From an uncultured Collinsella sp. (lineage in GTDB: Bacteria > Actinomycetota > Coriobacteriia > Coriobacteriales > Coriobacteriaceae): a stretch of 32,020 bases of DNA. The notes below the pieces were generated by a model that worked only from the letters and a program-made list of their open reading frames with translations, had not been told where the DNA came from and did no database searches. Location of the stretch: positions 1 through 32,020 of the forward strand of contig UQMY01000028.1 in NCBI GenBank assembly GCA_900542325.1, written 5' to 3'. Below are positions 1 to 7,875 of the stretch, one piece after another. Both the position numbers and the translations under genes were made by a program. Numbering within the stretch: position 1 is the first letter of the stretch; each line of letters begins with the position of its first letter.

Positions 1-120
1 CAAGGTGACGTGAAATGAAAGGGCGCTGACCTTCTGGTCGCGCCCTTGAAATTGAACGTCAGATTGGCGTGAATGCGGCTCGCGCAGCGTCAAGTGGTCC
101 GCCGTTCGGTAGAACGGCGG
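1..120 (+). ncRNA. candidate structured RNA, copy A (5' end cut by window edge)
   Basis: This stretch aligns almost end to end with 23598-23717. Visible helices are GGGCGC/GCGCCC (21-26/40-45) continued by GACC/GGTC (28-31/36-39) around a TTCT loop, CGTC/GGCG (57-60/66-69) around an invariant AGATT loop, and a 9-bp terminal hairpin CCGCCGTTC/GAACGGCGG (99-107/112-120). Bases 90-100 match the 3' arm of the closing helix seen in copy B; its 5' partner would lie left of the window. The plus strand is favoured because T59 pairs with G67, a wobble possible only in plus-strand RNA. The element ends 6 bases before the stop of the convergent aminotransferase gene, so it is not a leader of that gene. 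Function unknown; it could be a small RNA or a dispersed repeat that folds. Confidence 0.5.
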
Positions 121-126
121 AACTAA

Positions 127-1647
127 TTAGCTCTGGCGGTAATGGTCGAAGAAGTCGGCGAGGTCTTCGAGGGACTCTTTGAGCACTTCCATGCGCGGCA
201 GGTACACGATACGGAAGTGGTCGGGCTCAGCCCAGTTAAAGCCGCCGCCGCGCGTGATCAGGATCTTCTTCTCGTGCAGCAGGTCAAGGGCGAACTGCTC
301 GTCATCGGTAATGTTGAACTTCTTCACATCCATCTTGGGGAAGATGTAGAACGCCGCACGCGGCTTAACCACCGAGATGCCGTCAATCTTGTTGAGCGCC
401 TCATACACAAAGTTGCGCTGCTCGTAGACACGGCCGCCGGGGCGGATGTAGTCGTTGACGGACTGATGGCCACCGAGCGCCGTCTGAACGATCGACTGAG
501 CCGGCACGTTGGAGCACAGGCGCATGTTGGAGAGCATGTTAATGCCCATGATGAAGTCGCTCATGCAGCGCTGGTTGCCCGAAAGCACCATCCAGCCAAT
601 ACGATAGCCCGCGATCATGTGCGACTTGGAAAGGCCGCTAAAGGTGACGCAGGGCAGATCAGGAGCGAGCGAGGCAATCGAGACGTGCTCGTAGCCGTCC
701 ATGCACAGGCGGTCGTAGATCTCATCGGCAAAGATCATCAGCTGATGCCTGCGTGCAACCTCGACGATGCCCTCGAGCACCTCGCGCGGGTAGACCGAGC
801 CCGTGGGGTTGTTGGGGTTGATGATAACGAGGGCTTTGGTCGCGCTCGTGATCTTGGACTCCATATCCTCCAGGTCGGGATACCAATCCGCCTGCTCATC
901 GCACAGATAGTGCACAGGATGACCGCCGGCAAGGGTTGCGCACGCCGTCCAGAGCGGATAGTCGGGGCTGGGGATCAGAATCTCGTCGCCATTGTCGAGC
1001 AGCGCGTTCATCGAAAGCTGAATGAGCTCGGACACGCCGTTGCCCGTGTAGATATGCTCCATCTGAACGTTGGGCAGGCCCTTGATCTGCGAATACTGCA
1101 TGATCGCCTTGCGCGCGGAGAACAGGCCACGCGAGTTGGAATAGCCTTCGCAGTCGGGCAGCTGCTGGCGCATGTCCTTGATGACCTCATCGGGCGTGCG
1201 GAAACCGAAGGGCGCCGGGTTGCCGATATTGAGCTTGAGGATGCGCTCGCCCTCGTCCTCCATACGGGCGGCCTCGTCGACGACGGGACCGCGCACGTCA
1301 TACAGGACGTTATCGAGCTTGGTGGATTTAGAAAAAGTACGCATGGTGGTGCTCCTTGCAATTTGAGCTGAGGGATGGGGTTCGGGCTTGGAATCGTTGC
1401 GGGGTGATGATGCCTCGCCTTGATCGGCGTCGCCGGCAAGCAGCCAGGTAACATCGACCTCCAAAATACGGGCGAGCAGCTCAGCCACATCGCGCCGCGG
1501 AATCGTCTTGCCGCTCACATATTGGCTCATCTGACTCTTGCCGAGTTTTTTGCCGAGCATCTCCGATGCGCGGATCACGTCCGACTGGCGAACGTCGCGA
1601 TCGGACATAGCCTGTCGCAGACGATCGCTAAACGTCTCTTGGGCCAC
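127..1647 (-). CDS. alaA: XRE-type HTH domain fused to AlaA-like aminotransferase
   Basis: 506 aa from a GTG preceded by AAGGAGG (5-base spacing). Residues about 5-72 form an XRE/Cro-type helix-turn-helix domain. A Pro/Ser-rich linker (about 75-101) follows, then a complete class I PLP-dependent aminotransferase closely resembling E. coli AlaA (KLNIGNPAPFGF, NPNNPTG at 278-284, FADEIYD, PLP lysine K341 in SGLSKSHMIAGYRIGW). AlaA makes alanine from pyruvate using glutamate in the cytoplasm. The usual family length is about 405 aa, so the HTH is an extra N-terminal module. An internal ATG at 1344 (residue 102) has its own AAGGAG seven bases upstream and would give a stand-alone AlaA, so two products are possible. 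Repeated GTTCAATT sites upstream suggest autoregulation. The aminotransferase call is firm; the exact amino acid substrate and the regulatory role are inferred. Confidence 0.9.
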   Translation of the reverse strand: MAQETFSDRLRQAMSDRDVRQSDVIRASEMLGKKLGKSQMSQYVSGKTIPRRDVAELLARILEVDVTWLLAGDADQGEASSPRNDSKPEPHPSAQIARSTTMRTFSKSTKLDNVLYDVRGPVVDEAARMEDEGERILKLNIGNPAPFGFRTPDEVIKDMRQQLPDCEGYSNSRGLFSARKAIMQYSQIKGLPNVQMEHIYTGNGVSELIQLSMNALLDNGDEILIPSPDYPLWTACATLAGGHPVHYLCDEQADWYPDLEDMESKITSATKALVIINPNNPTGSVYPREVLEGIVEVARRHQLMIFADEIYDRLCMDGYEHVSIASLAPDLPCVTFSGLSKSHMIAGYRIGWMVLSGNQRCMSDFIMGINMLSNMRLCSNVPAQSIVQTALGGHQSVNDYIRPGGRVYEQRNFVYEALNKIDGISVVKPRAAFYIFPKMDVKKFNITDDEQFALDLLHEKKILITRGGGFNWAEPDHFRIVYLPRMEVLKESLEDLADFFDHYRQS

Positions 1648-1668
1648 TAGAACCTCCTTGCTGGCAAA

Positions 1669-1749
1669 GTTCAATTTATACAACACGAATTGAACCTGAG
1701 TTCAATTTAGGCAGCAGTATAACGCCGTGCTATTTCGAAAAGTTCAATT
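1669..1749 (-). promoter_or_regulatory. GTTCAATT operator array upstream of the HTH-aminotransferase gene
   Basis: GTTCAATT occurs at 1669-1676, 1700-1707 and 1742-1749, and its complement AATTGAAC at 1688-1695. The two central copies make a perfect inverted repeat with 8-bp arms and a 4-bp spacer (1688-1707). Direct copies are 31 and 42 bp apart, close to three and four helical turns. On the minus strand the repeats supply a TTGAAC that could be a -35 element, with TATAAA-like sequence about 17-19 bases further on. A binding protein here would therefore compete with RNA polymerase. The obvious candidate is the XRE domain encoded just downstream; that link is inference. Confidence 0.6.
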
Positions 1750-1810
1750 TCAAAAATAAAATGAGCAAGACCTCGAGATTTATCCCAAGGCGATAACGAC
1801 GTGCACGCAT

Positions 1811-2668
1811 TTAGAGGTATTCGAGGAAACGAGCGGCGGCAAGCGAAACATCGGCCGTTCGATATATGGCGTTGATCTGCCGATGGGGATGCCCTTCGAG
1901 CGGACGCACAGCAACATCGAACTGGCAGCGACGCAAGATGAGCGCGGGAAGAATGCTCACGCCCAGGCCATCCTCGACCATAGCCATAATCGCATAGTCA
2001 TCCCAAGTCGACAGTTTTGAGCGCACCGCCAGCCCCGCCCGACGGAATAGCGGCGTAATCTCATCATCGGTACCCCGTTCCAGCAGAATAAACTGCTCTC
2101 TTGCCAAATCGGTAAGAGAGACGAACTCCGCCGTGGCAAGCAACGAATCTGTCGGCACCACCGCCATCAGCTCATCACACACTAAAGACCGTGATGCCAT
2201 GCCGTTTTCTCGGGGCTCACGCGGGATAAAGCCCAGGTCGCAGCGCCCCTCCGCCACCCATTGTTCAATCTCTGAGTAATCGCCCATCAGCAACTCATAA
2301 TCGACGTCCGGGTGATCGGCGCGAAAACGCGCTATGACCGGTGGCAGCACGTGGGTCGCCACACTCGAAAACGTACCAATGCAGATCTTGCCGCGCATGA
2401 GCCCACGCATCTCGTCCACGTGTCGCTGCAGGCGGCCAAACTCCTCGCAGAGCGCCTCAACCGCCGGCATGATCTGCCGCCCATCGGCAGAAAGCACCAC
2501 ACCCTCGCGGCTGCGGTCGAGCACCTTAAAACCCCAATCGGTCTCAAGGTCGCCCACCATGCGGCTCACGCCCGACTGCGAATAGCTCAGCCGCTCGGCG
2601 GCGCGCGTAAAACTGCCGGCCCGCACGGTCTCGAGCAGAACCTGCATCTTTTGAATATTCGTTTCCAC
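1811..2668 (-). CDS. LysR-family transcriptional regulator
   Basis: 285 aa. The N-terminal winged helix-turn-helix (about residues 1-62) has the LysR pattern, including SFTRAAERLSYSQSGVSRMVGDLE. The remainder is a periplasmic-binding-protein-like effector domain typical of the family (usual length about 290-310). It is transcribed divergently from the EamA transporter gene, with 118 bases between the two starts. This arrangement usually means the regulator controls the neighbouring gene and itself. A minus-strand TATAAT at 2714-2719 and an inverted repeat at 2741-2757 fit an autoregulated promoter. The effector is not evident from sequence; by context it is probably a substrate or precursor linked to the exporter. 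Confidence 0.9.
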   Translation of the reverse strand: METNIQKMQVLLETVRAGSFTRAAERLSYSQSGVSRMVGDLETDWGFKVLDRSREGVVLSADGRQIMPAVEALCEEFGRLQRHVDEMRGLMRGKICIGTFSSVATHVLPPVIARFRADHPDVDYELLMGDYSEIEQWVAEGRCDLGFIPREPRENGMASRSLVCDELMAVVPTDSLLATAEFVSLTDLAREQFILLERGTDDEITPLFRRAGLAVRSKLSTWDDYAIMAMVEDGLGVSILPALILRRCQFDVAVRPLEGHPHRQINAIYRTADVSLAAARFLEYL

Positions 2669-2740
2669 GGCACCCCTCCACCTTTACATGAGTTTTTGTC
2701 ATGTTATCCATGCATTATATTCGCTTTTCTTCTAAAGCCA

Positions 2741-2757
2741 GTTCACCCATAGTGAAC
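2741..2757. promoter_or_regulatory. LysR-type box between the divergent lysR and eamA genes
   Basis: GTTCAC (2741-2746) and GTGAAC (2752-2757) form a perfect inverted repeat with a 5-base spacer and contain the T-N11-A pattern of LysR-family sites. The box lies about 22 bases beyond the minus-strand TATAAT at 2714-2719, over the -35 region of the regulator gene, and 29 bases upstream of the transporter start codon. This is the expected place for a LysR protein acting on both genes. Confidence 0.6.
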
Positions 2758-2786
2758 ATGTTCGGATATAGAGGGGATGTCAGCAC

Positions 2787-3698
2787 ATGAACAACGGATT
2801 GTTTACGTACTTAGCAGCATTGCTATTGTTTGGCTCCAACGGCATCATCGCCGCTGCCATCGCGCTGCCGAGCTCCGATATCGTACTGTTGCGCACGTTT
2901 TTGGGCGCTCTCACCCTTGCCGCCATCCTCTTCATAACCAAGCGCCATAACCTGCAGGCTCCGTCTCGCCCCCGCGAGGCCGCAGCGCTCATCGTCTCGG
3001 GCGCCGCGCTGGGCGCCAGCTGGATTTTCCTGTTCCGCGCCTATCAGACGATCGGCGTTGGTATCTCCTCGCTGTTGTATTACTGTGGCCCCATCATCCT
3101 TATGGCCCTCTCCCCGCTCATTTTTGGCGAAAAGCTGACCGGCGGCAAAATCGCCGGCTTTGTCGCCGTCGCCTGCGGTGCTTTTCTCATTGCAGCGCAA
3201 GGTCTAGGCGGCAATATGCCCATTGCGGGCATCGTCTGTGGAATCGCCTCGGCCTTCTGCTATGCATTGATGGTCATCGCCAGCAAGGGTGCGCCGCACA
3301 TCGAGGGCCTCGAGAACTCCGCACTCCAAGTGAGCGCCGCCTTTGTGACCGCACTGGCCCTCACGCTCATCACGCAGGGCGCTCCCTCGTTCCTGTCCGC
3401 CGGCGTCGCCGCCAGCATTGATTGGCGCGCCGTCGCTATGCTCGGCGTCGTCAACACCGGCATTGGTTGCCTGCTCTACTTTAGCGCCGTCGCCAAGCTG
3501 CCCGTCCAGACCGTCGCCGTCGTCGGCTACCTCGAGCCGCTTTCGGCGGTCGTGTTCTCGGCCGCCCTTTTGGGTGAAGCCATAACACCGGTCCGCCTGA
3601 TGGGCGCCGCGCTTATCATCGGCGGCGCGATTTTTTGCGAACTCGCCGGCAAACGCGCAAACGCCAAGGCTGGCATCGCCCAGACAGCACGTGCTTAA
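2787..3698 (+). CDS. EamA/DMT-family transporter
   Basis: 303 aa, almost entirely hydrophobic helices, as expected for the ten-helix drug/metabolite transporter fold built from two EamA repeats (roughly residues 5-135 and 150-285). The second repeat has the typical AVVGYLEPLSAVVFSAALLGE stretch, where a Glu-Pro pair is characteristic of the family. Members export amino acids, metabolites or drugs across the inner membrane; the substrate cannot be read from sequence. The start at 2787 is preceded by GAGGGG about ten bases upstream. It is divergent from the LysR gene and separated from it by a LysR-type box, so regulated expression is likely. Confidence 0.88.
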   Translation: MNNGLFTYLAALLLFGSNGIIAAAIALPSSDIVLLRTFLGALTLAAILFITKRHNLQAPSRPREAAALIVSGAALGASWIFLFRAYQTIGVGISSLLYYCGPIILMALSPLIFGEKLTGGKIAGFVAVACGAFLIAAQGLGGNMPIAGIVCGIASAFCYALMVIASKGAPHIEGLENSALQVSAAFVTALALTLITQGAPSFLSAGVAASIDWRAVAMLGVVNTGIGCLLYFSAVAKLPVQTVAVVGYLEPLSAVVFSAALLGEAITPVRLMGAALIIGGAIFCELAGKRANAKAGIAQTARA

Positions 3699-3732
3699 AA
3701 GTCCCTGCTTTGAAATGCTACCTGCGTAGATA

Positions 3733-3756
3733 AATAATCCCCAGCTGAGGATTATT
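3733..3756. promoter_or_regulatory. 24-bp near-perfect palindrome between eamA and kup
   Basis: AATAATCC (3733-3740) pairs with GGATTATT (3749-3756), and the intervening bases contain the self-complementary CAGCTG. It starts 34 bases after the transporter stop and lies 99 bases before the kup start. It may be a weak terminator (no long T run follows) or an operator. Imperfect copies of ATAACC(C/G)GATGT follow at 3764-3775 and 3830-3841. Confidence 0.35.
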
Positions 3757-3855
3757 GTCTAAAATAACCCGATGTGCCAAACTGCTCTTGTATGTATAAA
3801 GACGGCATAAAGTTTTTTGTCCTAGACAGATAACCGGATGTCTAAGGGAGTCCAC

Positions 3856-6084
3856 GTGGCACACAACAAACTGGAGGCAAACCTCCAAGGCCAGCATGGG
3901 CAGGGCGGGCACGGAGCCATTCCCCTCTCCGCTGGCATGCTGCTCGTAACGCTCGGCGTCGTCTATGGCGACATCGGCACGAGCCCCATGTACACCATGA
4001 AATCAATCGTCGCCAACAACGGCGGCATCGGTACCGTCAGCGAGGACATGATCCTGGGCGCGCTTTCGCTCGTCATCTGGACCATGACGCTCGTGACCAC
4101 GGTCAAGTACGTGGTAATCGCCATGAAGGCCGACAACCACAACGAAGGCGGCATCTTCGCCCTGTTCAGCCTCGTACGCAAGGTGGCACCATGGCTGATT
4201 CTGCCCGCCATGATCGGCGGCGCGGCGCTGCTCGCCGACGGCATCCTCACCCCCGCCGTCACGGTCACCACAGCCATCGAGGGTCTGCGCACCATCGAAT
4301 GGGGCCATGCGCTGCTGGGCGACGGCCAGACCAACGTCATCATCATCACCATCATCATTATCTGCGGCCTATTTGCCATGCAGCGCGCCGGCACCTCGTC
4401 AATCGGCAAGCTCTTCGGCCCGCTCATGACGCTGTGGTTCCTGTTCCTGGCAGGCGCCGGTCTGTTCAACATGCTCGGCAACCTGTCCATCTTGCGCGCG
4501 CTCAACCCCATCCGCGGCATTATGTTCCTGTTCTCGCCCATCAACCATTCGGGCATTATGGTGCTCGGCTTTGTCTTCCTATCGACAACCGGTGCCGAGG
4601 CACTCTATTCGGACATGGGTCACGTGGGCAAGGCAAACATCTATGCATCCTGGCCGTTTGTTAAGGCGGCCCTTATCCTCAACTATCTGGGTCAGGGAGC
4701 TTGGCTGCTCGCCAATAACTCCAACCCCCAGATGCTTGCGATGGATATCGTCAACCCGTTCTATATGATGCTCCCCGAGCCCCTGCGCCCCTTTGCCATC
4801 GTGCTTTCGGCCGTAGCGGCCATCATCGCCTCGCAGGCGCTCATCACCGGCTCGTTCTCGCTGGTATCCGAGGCAACCCGTCTCAATCTCATGCCGCACC
4901 TGCGCATCCACTACCCCAGCGACACCAAGGGCCAGCTCTATATTCCGCTCGTCAACAACATCATGTGGATCGGCTGCATCTTCATCGTGCTGCTGTTCCA
5001 GAACTCCGAGCGCATGGAGAGCGCCTACGGACTCGCCATTACCGTGACCATGCTCATGACCACAACGCTTTTGACGAGCTACATCGCCGGCATCCTCAAG
5101 CACAAGCTGGGTGCCTGCGTCTTCGCCCTGCTTTTTGGTGCCATTGAGCTGTGCTTCTTCGCCTCGTGCCTCACCATGTTCTTTGACGGCGGCTATGTGA
5201 TGATCTTCTTGGCCTCGCTGCTGTTTGGCCTTATGTACGTGTGGCGCCGCGGCACCGCCATCGAGCGCACGCAGACGATCCTGCTGCCCGTCTCCAAGTA
5301 CATCGATCAGCTCAACCGCCTGCGCAACGACGAGACCTACCCCGTGCTCGCCGACAATCTGGTGTTCCTTACCAACAGCCCCGACCCGCTCACGCTCGAC
5401 CGAGACGTGCTCTATTCCATCCTGGACAAGCATCCCAAGCGCGCCAAGGCATACTGGTTCATCAACGTGCACGTTACCGACGAGCCCTATACGCACGAGT
5501 ATTCCGTCGAGACCTTTGGCACAGACTTCCTATTCCGCGTGCGCTTGGACCTGGGCTTTAAGGTCAACCAGCGCGTTAATGCCTACCTGCGCCAAATCGT
5601 TGGCGACTTGATGGCATCGGGTGAGCTGCCGCCGCAGCATCACACCTACTCCATCTACGAGACGCGCGGCAACGTGGGCGACTTCCGTTTTTGTATGCTG
5701 CGCAAGATGCTCGCCCCCGAAACGGACATCAACCGCAATGACCACCGCGTGATGGCCATCAAGTACGCCGTCCGCCGCGCCTGCGGAAGCCCGGCACGCT
5801 GGTACGGTCTCGAGAACTCGGCCATCATCATCGAGTACGTGCCGCTGTTTGCCCGCATGCGCCCGGCCGTTAAGCTCGTGCGCACCCAAGTGCCGCTCGA
5901 GGTTCAGATCGAAGAGGCCGAAGAAATGGAAGTCGACATCTTCTCGGACGACCTGGTCAACGGCAACGAAGCCGGTAAGAATATGAACGTCGATCCCACT
6001 GAGCTGCTCGAGAGCGTCGCAGATACGCCCGAACAGCAACTCGACGGACTCGAGAGCACCCAGTTCAACGACGCCAACTTCTAA
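3856..6084 (+). CDS. kup: Kup-type low-affinity potassium uptake protein
   Basis: 742 aa from a GTG at 3856 preceded by AAGGGAG (5-base spacing); an in-frame ATG at 3838 lacks such a site. Kup symports K+ with protons across the cytoplasmic membrane. The family signature GVVYGDIGTSP stands at the first transmembrane segment. About twelve membrane helices fill residues 25-450, and a hydrophilic C-terminal domain of about 250 residues follows, ending in an acidic tail. Length and layout match bacterial Kup (about 620-700 aa), with a somewhat extended tail. It is monocistronic, closed by a strong terminator. No c-di-AMP riboswitch pattern was recognised upstream. Confidence 0.95.
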   Translation: MAHNKLEANLQGQHGQGGHGAIPLSAGMLLVTLGVVYGDIGTSPMYTMKSIVANNGGIGTVSEDMILGALSLVIWTMTLVTTVKYVVIAMKADNHNEGGIFALFSLVRKVAPWLILPAMIGGAALLADGILTPAVTVTTAIEGLRTIEWGHALLGDGQTNVIIITIIIICGLFAMQRAGTSSIGKLFGPLMTLWFLFLAGAGLFNMLGNLSILRALNPIRGIMFLFSPINHSGIMVLGFVFLSTTGAEALYSDMGHVGKANIYASWPFVKAALILNYLGQGAWLLANNSNPQMLAMDIVNPFYMMLPEPLRPFAIVLSAVAAIIASQALITGSFSLVSEATRLNLMPHLRIHYPSDTKGQLYIPLVNNIMWIGCIFIVLLFQNSERMESAYGLAITVTMLMTTTLLTSYIAGILKHKLGACVFALLFGAIELCFFASCLTMFFDGGYVMIFLASLLFGLMYVWRRGTAIERTQTILLPVSKYIDQLNRLRNDETYPVLADNLVFLTNSPDPLTLDRDVLYSILDKHPKRAKAYWFINVHVTDEPYTHEYSVETFGTDFLFRVRLDLGFKVNQRVNAYLRQIVGDLMASGELPPQHHTYSIYETRGNVGDFRFCMLRKMLAPETDINRNDHRVMAIKYAVRRACGSPARWYGLENSAIIIEYVPLFARMRPAVKLVRTQVPLEVQIEEAEEMEVDIFSDDLVNGNEAGKNMNVDPTELLESVADTPEQQLDGLESTQFNDANF

Positions 6085-6108
6085 CACGCCACCAGCCATT
6101 GACGACAA

Positions 6109-6144
6109 CGGCCTCGCATCTCATAAGAGGTGCGAGGCCGTTTT
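6109..6144 (+). terminator. kup intrinsic terminator
   Basis: A 14-bp stem (6109-6122 with 6127-6140, one G-U pair) closes on an ATAA loop and is followed by TTTT. It begins 25 bases after the kup stop. Confidence 0.9.
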
Positions 6145-6165
6145 ATGTCGCAACGGACCAGTGAG

Positions 6166-7131
6166 CTACGAACGACGCGGCTCGGGAACCACGAGCCTAT
6201 CGGGGCTCGCGCCCTCGGCATCCATCAGGCTCACGTAACGAATCGACGGATCCCCATACATCGCGTAGTAATAATTGCCCGTGCGCGCGCTAAAGCATCC
6301 GGTATAGATAGTCTTCTCGAACTTGCCATCGCCCATCCTGGACGCCCCCTCAATCATCACCACGCCCTCGAGCGAGCGGAACATGCGAACGACGTTTTCG
6401 GTCTCGCTCTCCTTTTGCGGGTAATTGGCATTGAGGTACGCCGCCTTTACAAAACGGCTCGGCGAATAGCAATCGCCCGGAATGCCGCGCATGCCGGCAC
6501 CGGCTCCATAGGGCTTAAGCTCGGCGCCACGCCATGTCGCCGTCTGCGGAAAATCGCTTGTGGCGGTGATATAGGTGCGCAGGTTTTCCATGTGCCACGG
6601 GAAGGTCGGCTGATTGGCAAGGGTGTCGACCGGATCGTCGTATACATGCAGGCCGTCAGCCATCATCTCGACCACGATGCTGCGCTGGCTGTCGCCGATA
6701 ATCCAATGGAGCAGCGACACGCCCAGCCCCTCTCCGGCAGATTTGGCGACAATCACCGTGTCGCGCAGCGCGGCCTCGACCTCATCGACCGTCGAGAACG
6801 TCGCTGCCACCCACAGGGGAAACTCATAGGCCGCGATATTGTTCTTGCCGTCGACAGGGCCCTCGGCATACTCGGCATAGCCGGGAAAGTTGAGCCCCGC
6901 CACAGCCAGACCCGCATCGTTACCACAGTCGAAAAACATGGGATAGTTCTTGTAATCGATGCACATGCCGATTACCGCGTGTGCCGCCGACGCATCGTCG
7001 ATAAACGAATACGGAATGTGGAACCCGCGCGGCATCACGCGAACCTGTTGGCCGTAGTCAAAGCTCCAGTCGAGGTTGCGGCCCAGATACATGTGGCCAG
7101 AATTATCGGTAAATCGAATGCTCGTGCACAT
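6166..7131 (-). CDS. bsh: bile salt hydrolase (choloylglycine hydrolase family)
   Basis: 321 aa from the ATG at 7131, which follows AGGAGG and places cysteine at position 2, the N-terminal nucleophile exposed after Met removal. The enzyme hydrolyses the amide bond of glycine- or taurine-conjugated bile acids in the cytoplasm. All residues known from the family are present: Cys2, Arg18, Asp21, Asn81 (in AGLNFPGYAEY), Asn173 (in NQPTFPWH) and Arg226 (in SPSRFVKA). Length matches bile salt hydrolases (about 315-330 aa). The related penicillin V acylases share the fold, but the GLNFPGYAEY and NQPTF segments favour bile salts. The gene stands alone, downstream of the deformylase-like gene and separated from it by a terminator. 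It marks a gut lifestyle. Confidence 0.92.
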   Translation of the reverse strand: MCTSIRFTDNSGHMYLGRNLDWSFDYGQQVRVMPRGFHIPYSFIDDASAAHAVIGMCIDYKNYPMFFDCGNDAGLAVAGLNFPGYAEYAEGPVDGKNNIAAYEFPLWVAATFSTVDEVEAALRDTVIVAKSAGEGLGVSLLHWIIGDSQRSIVVEMMADGLHVYDDPVDTLANQPTFPWHMENLRTYITATSDFPQTATWRGAELKPYGAGAGMRGIPGDCYSPSRFVKAAYLNANYPQKESETENVVRMFRSLEGVVMIEGASRMGDGKFEKTIYTGCFSARTGNYYYAMYGDPSIRYVSLMDAEGASPDRLVVPEPRRS

Positions 7132-7194
7132 AGCGCCTCCTAGCTTTACGGTCCTGCTAAGGTTATTGTCACCAAACAAAAAGGCGCTAAACAC

Positions 7195-7228
7195 AAAAGC
7201 CCGGACATGACAACAATGTCACGCCCGG
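7195..7228 (-). terminator. intrinsic terminator of the deformylase-like gene
   Basis: In minus-strand RNA, 7217-7228 pairs with 7201-7212 as a 12-bp stem (two G-U pairs) around a 4-base loop, followed by GCTTTT (7200 to 7195). It lies just past the stop of the deformylase-like gene. Confidence 0.75.
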
Positions 7229-7262
7229 ACCAAAAGAGACGAAGTGCGGTGCTTTGGTCCCC

Positions 7263-7682
7263 TTAGACCAACTTTCCAAGACAGTGGTCGATCATATGCT
7301 GGACCATCTGCGCCTCGAAGCCCACAAAGTCCTGCTTGCGCTCGCGCATCTTGCCATCGACGATCTGGTCAAAGGCAACCTTGCACTTGATATAGCGCGT
7401 GGACTTGGTGACCTCCTCGTGCGTCAGGCAGCTCTCCTCCATCTTGCTGGCGCCCAGGCCAAACACCAGACGGGGGTTGTAGAGCACGTGGGGCTCGCCG
7501 GCGTCGTCCAGGTAGACGCAGACCTTCTTGGTAACGCCGATCTGGTTGGCGGCCAAGCAGCCGGCATCATCGAGCGACTTGATGGTATCGATCAGGTCCT
7601 GAGCAACCGACTCGTCCTCGACGGTCGCAACCTCGCAACGCTGGGACAGGATAGCCTCGTCGTGGCAAAGCTCTTTAATCAT
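7263..7682 (-). CDS. def: peptide deformylase-like protein with altered HExxH motif
   Basis: 139 aa from the ATG at 7682, preceded by GGAGGA; an ATG four codons earlier overlaps that ribosome site and is unlikely. Deformylase removes the formyl group from the initiator methionine of new proteins using a metal ion held by one Cys and two His. The three family motifs are recognisable: GCLAANQIG (GxGLAAxQ type), ESCLT with C85 (EGCLS type), and QHMIDH at 128-133 (QHExDH type). In the last, both metal-binding histidines (129, 133) remain but the catalytic glutamate is methionine (M130). The size matches the short (about 136 aa) deformylases of Clostridia. Fold and family are secure; normal activity is doubtful. 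Confidence 0.85.
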   Translation of the reverse strand: MIKELCHDEAILSQRCEVATVEDESVAQDLIDTIKSLDDAGCLAANQIGVTKKVCVYLDDAGEPHVLYNPRLVFGLGASKMEESCLTHEEVTKSTRYIKCKVAFDQIVDGKMRERKQDFVGFEAQMVQHMIDHCLGKLV

Positions 7683-7875
7683 ACGTTCCTCCATAGGGGT
7701 CGTTGTAACCGCTTAAGTATACGGTACCCACACATTTTCATGCGATAAATACCGTCCGTCTGTTACAAAGCGCCGAACATCAACATGCGAGGAACAGCAA
7801 GGTTGTAAAGGCGATATAGTAAATGAGTTCGTGTCAATCGGCCTAAACTCGGGGCCGAACAAGGAAAGGGTATGC

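Noticed and set aside
142..1371. Long open frame antisense to the aminotransferase gene
   Set aside because: It mirrors the GC-rich codon bias of the real gene, matches no family I recognise and has no ribosome site.
4579..5496. 305-codon minus-strand frame opposite kup
   Set aside because: Shadow of the kup coding strand; composition unlike a real protein.
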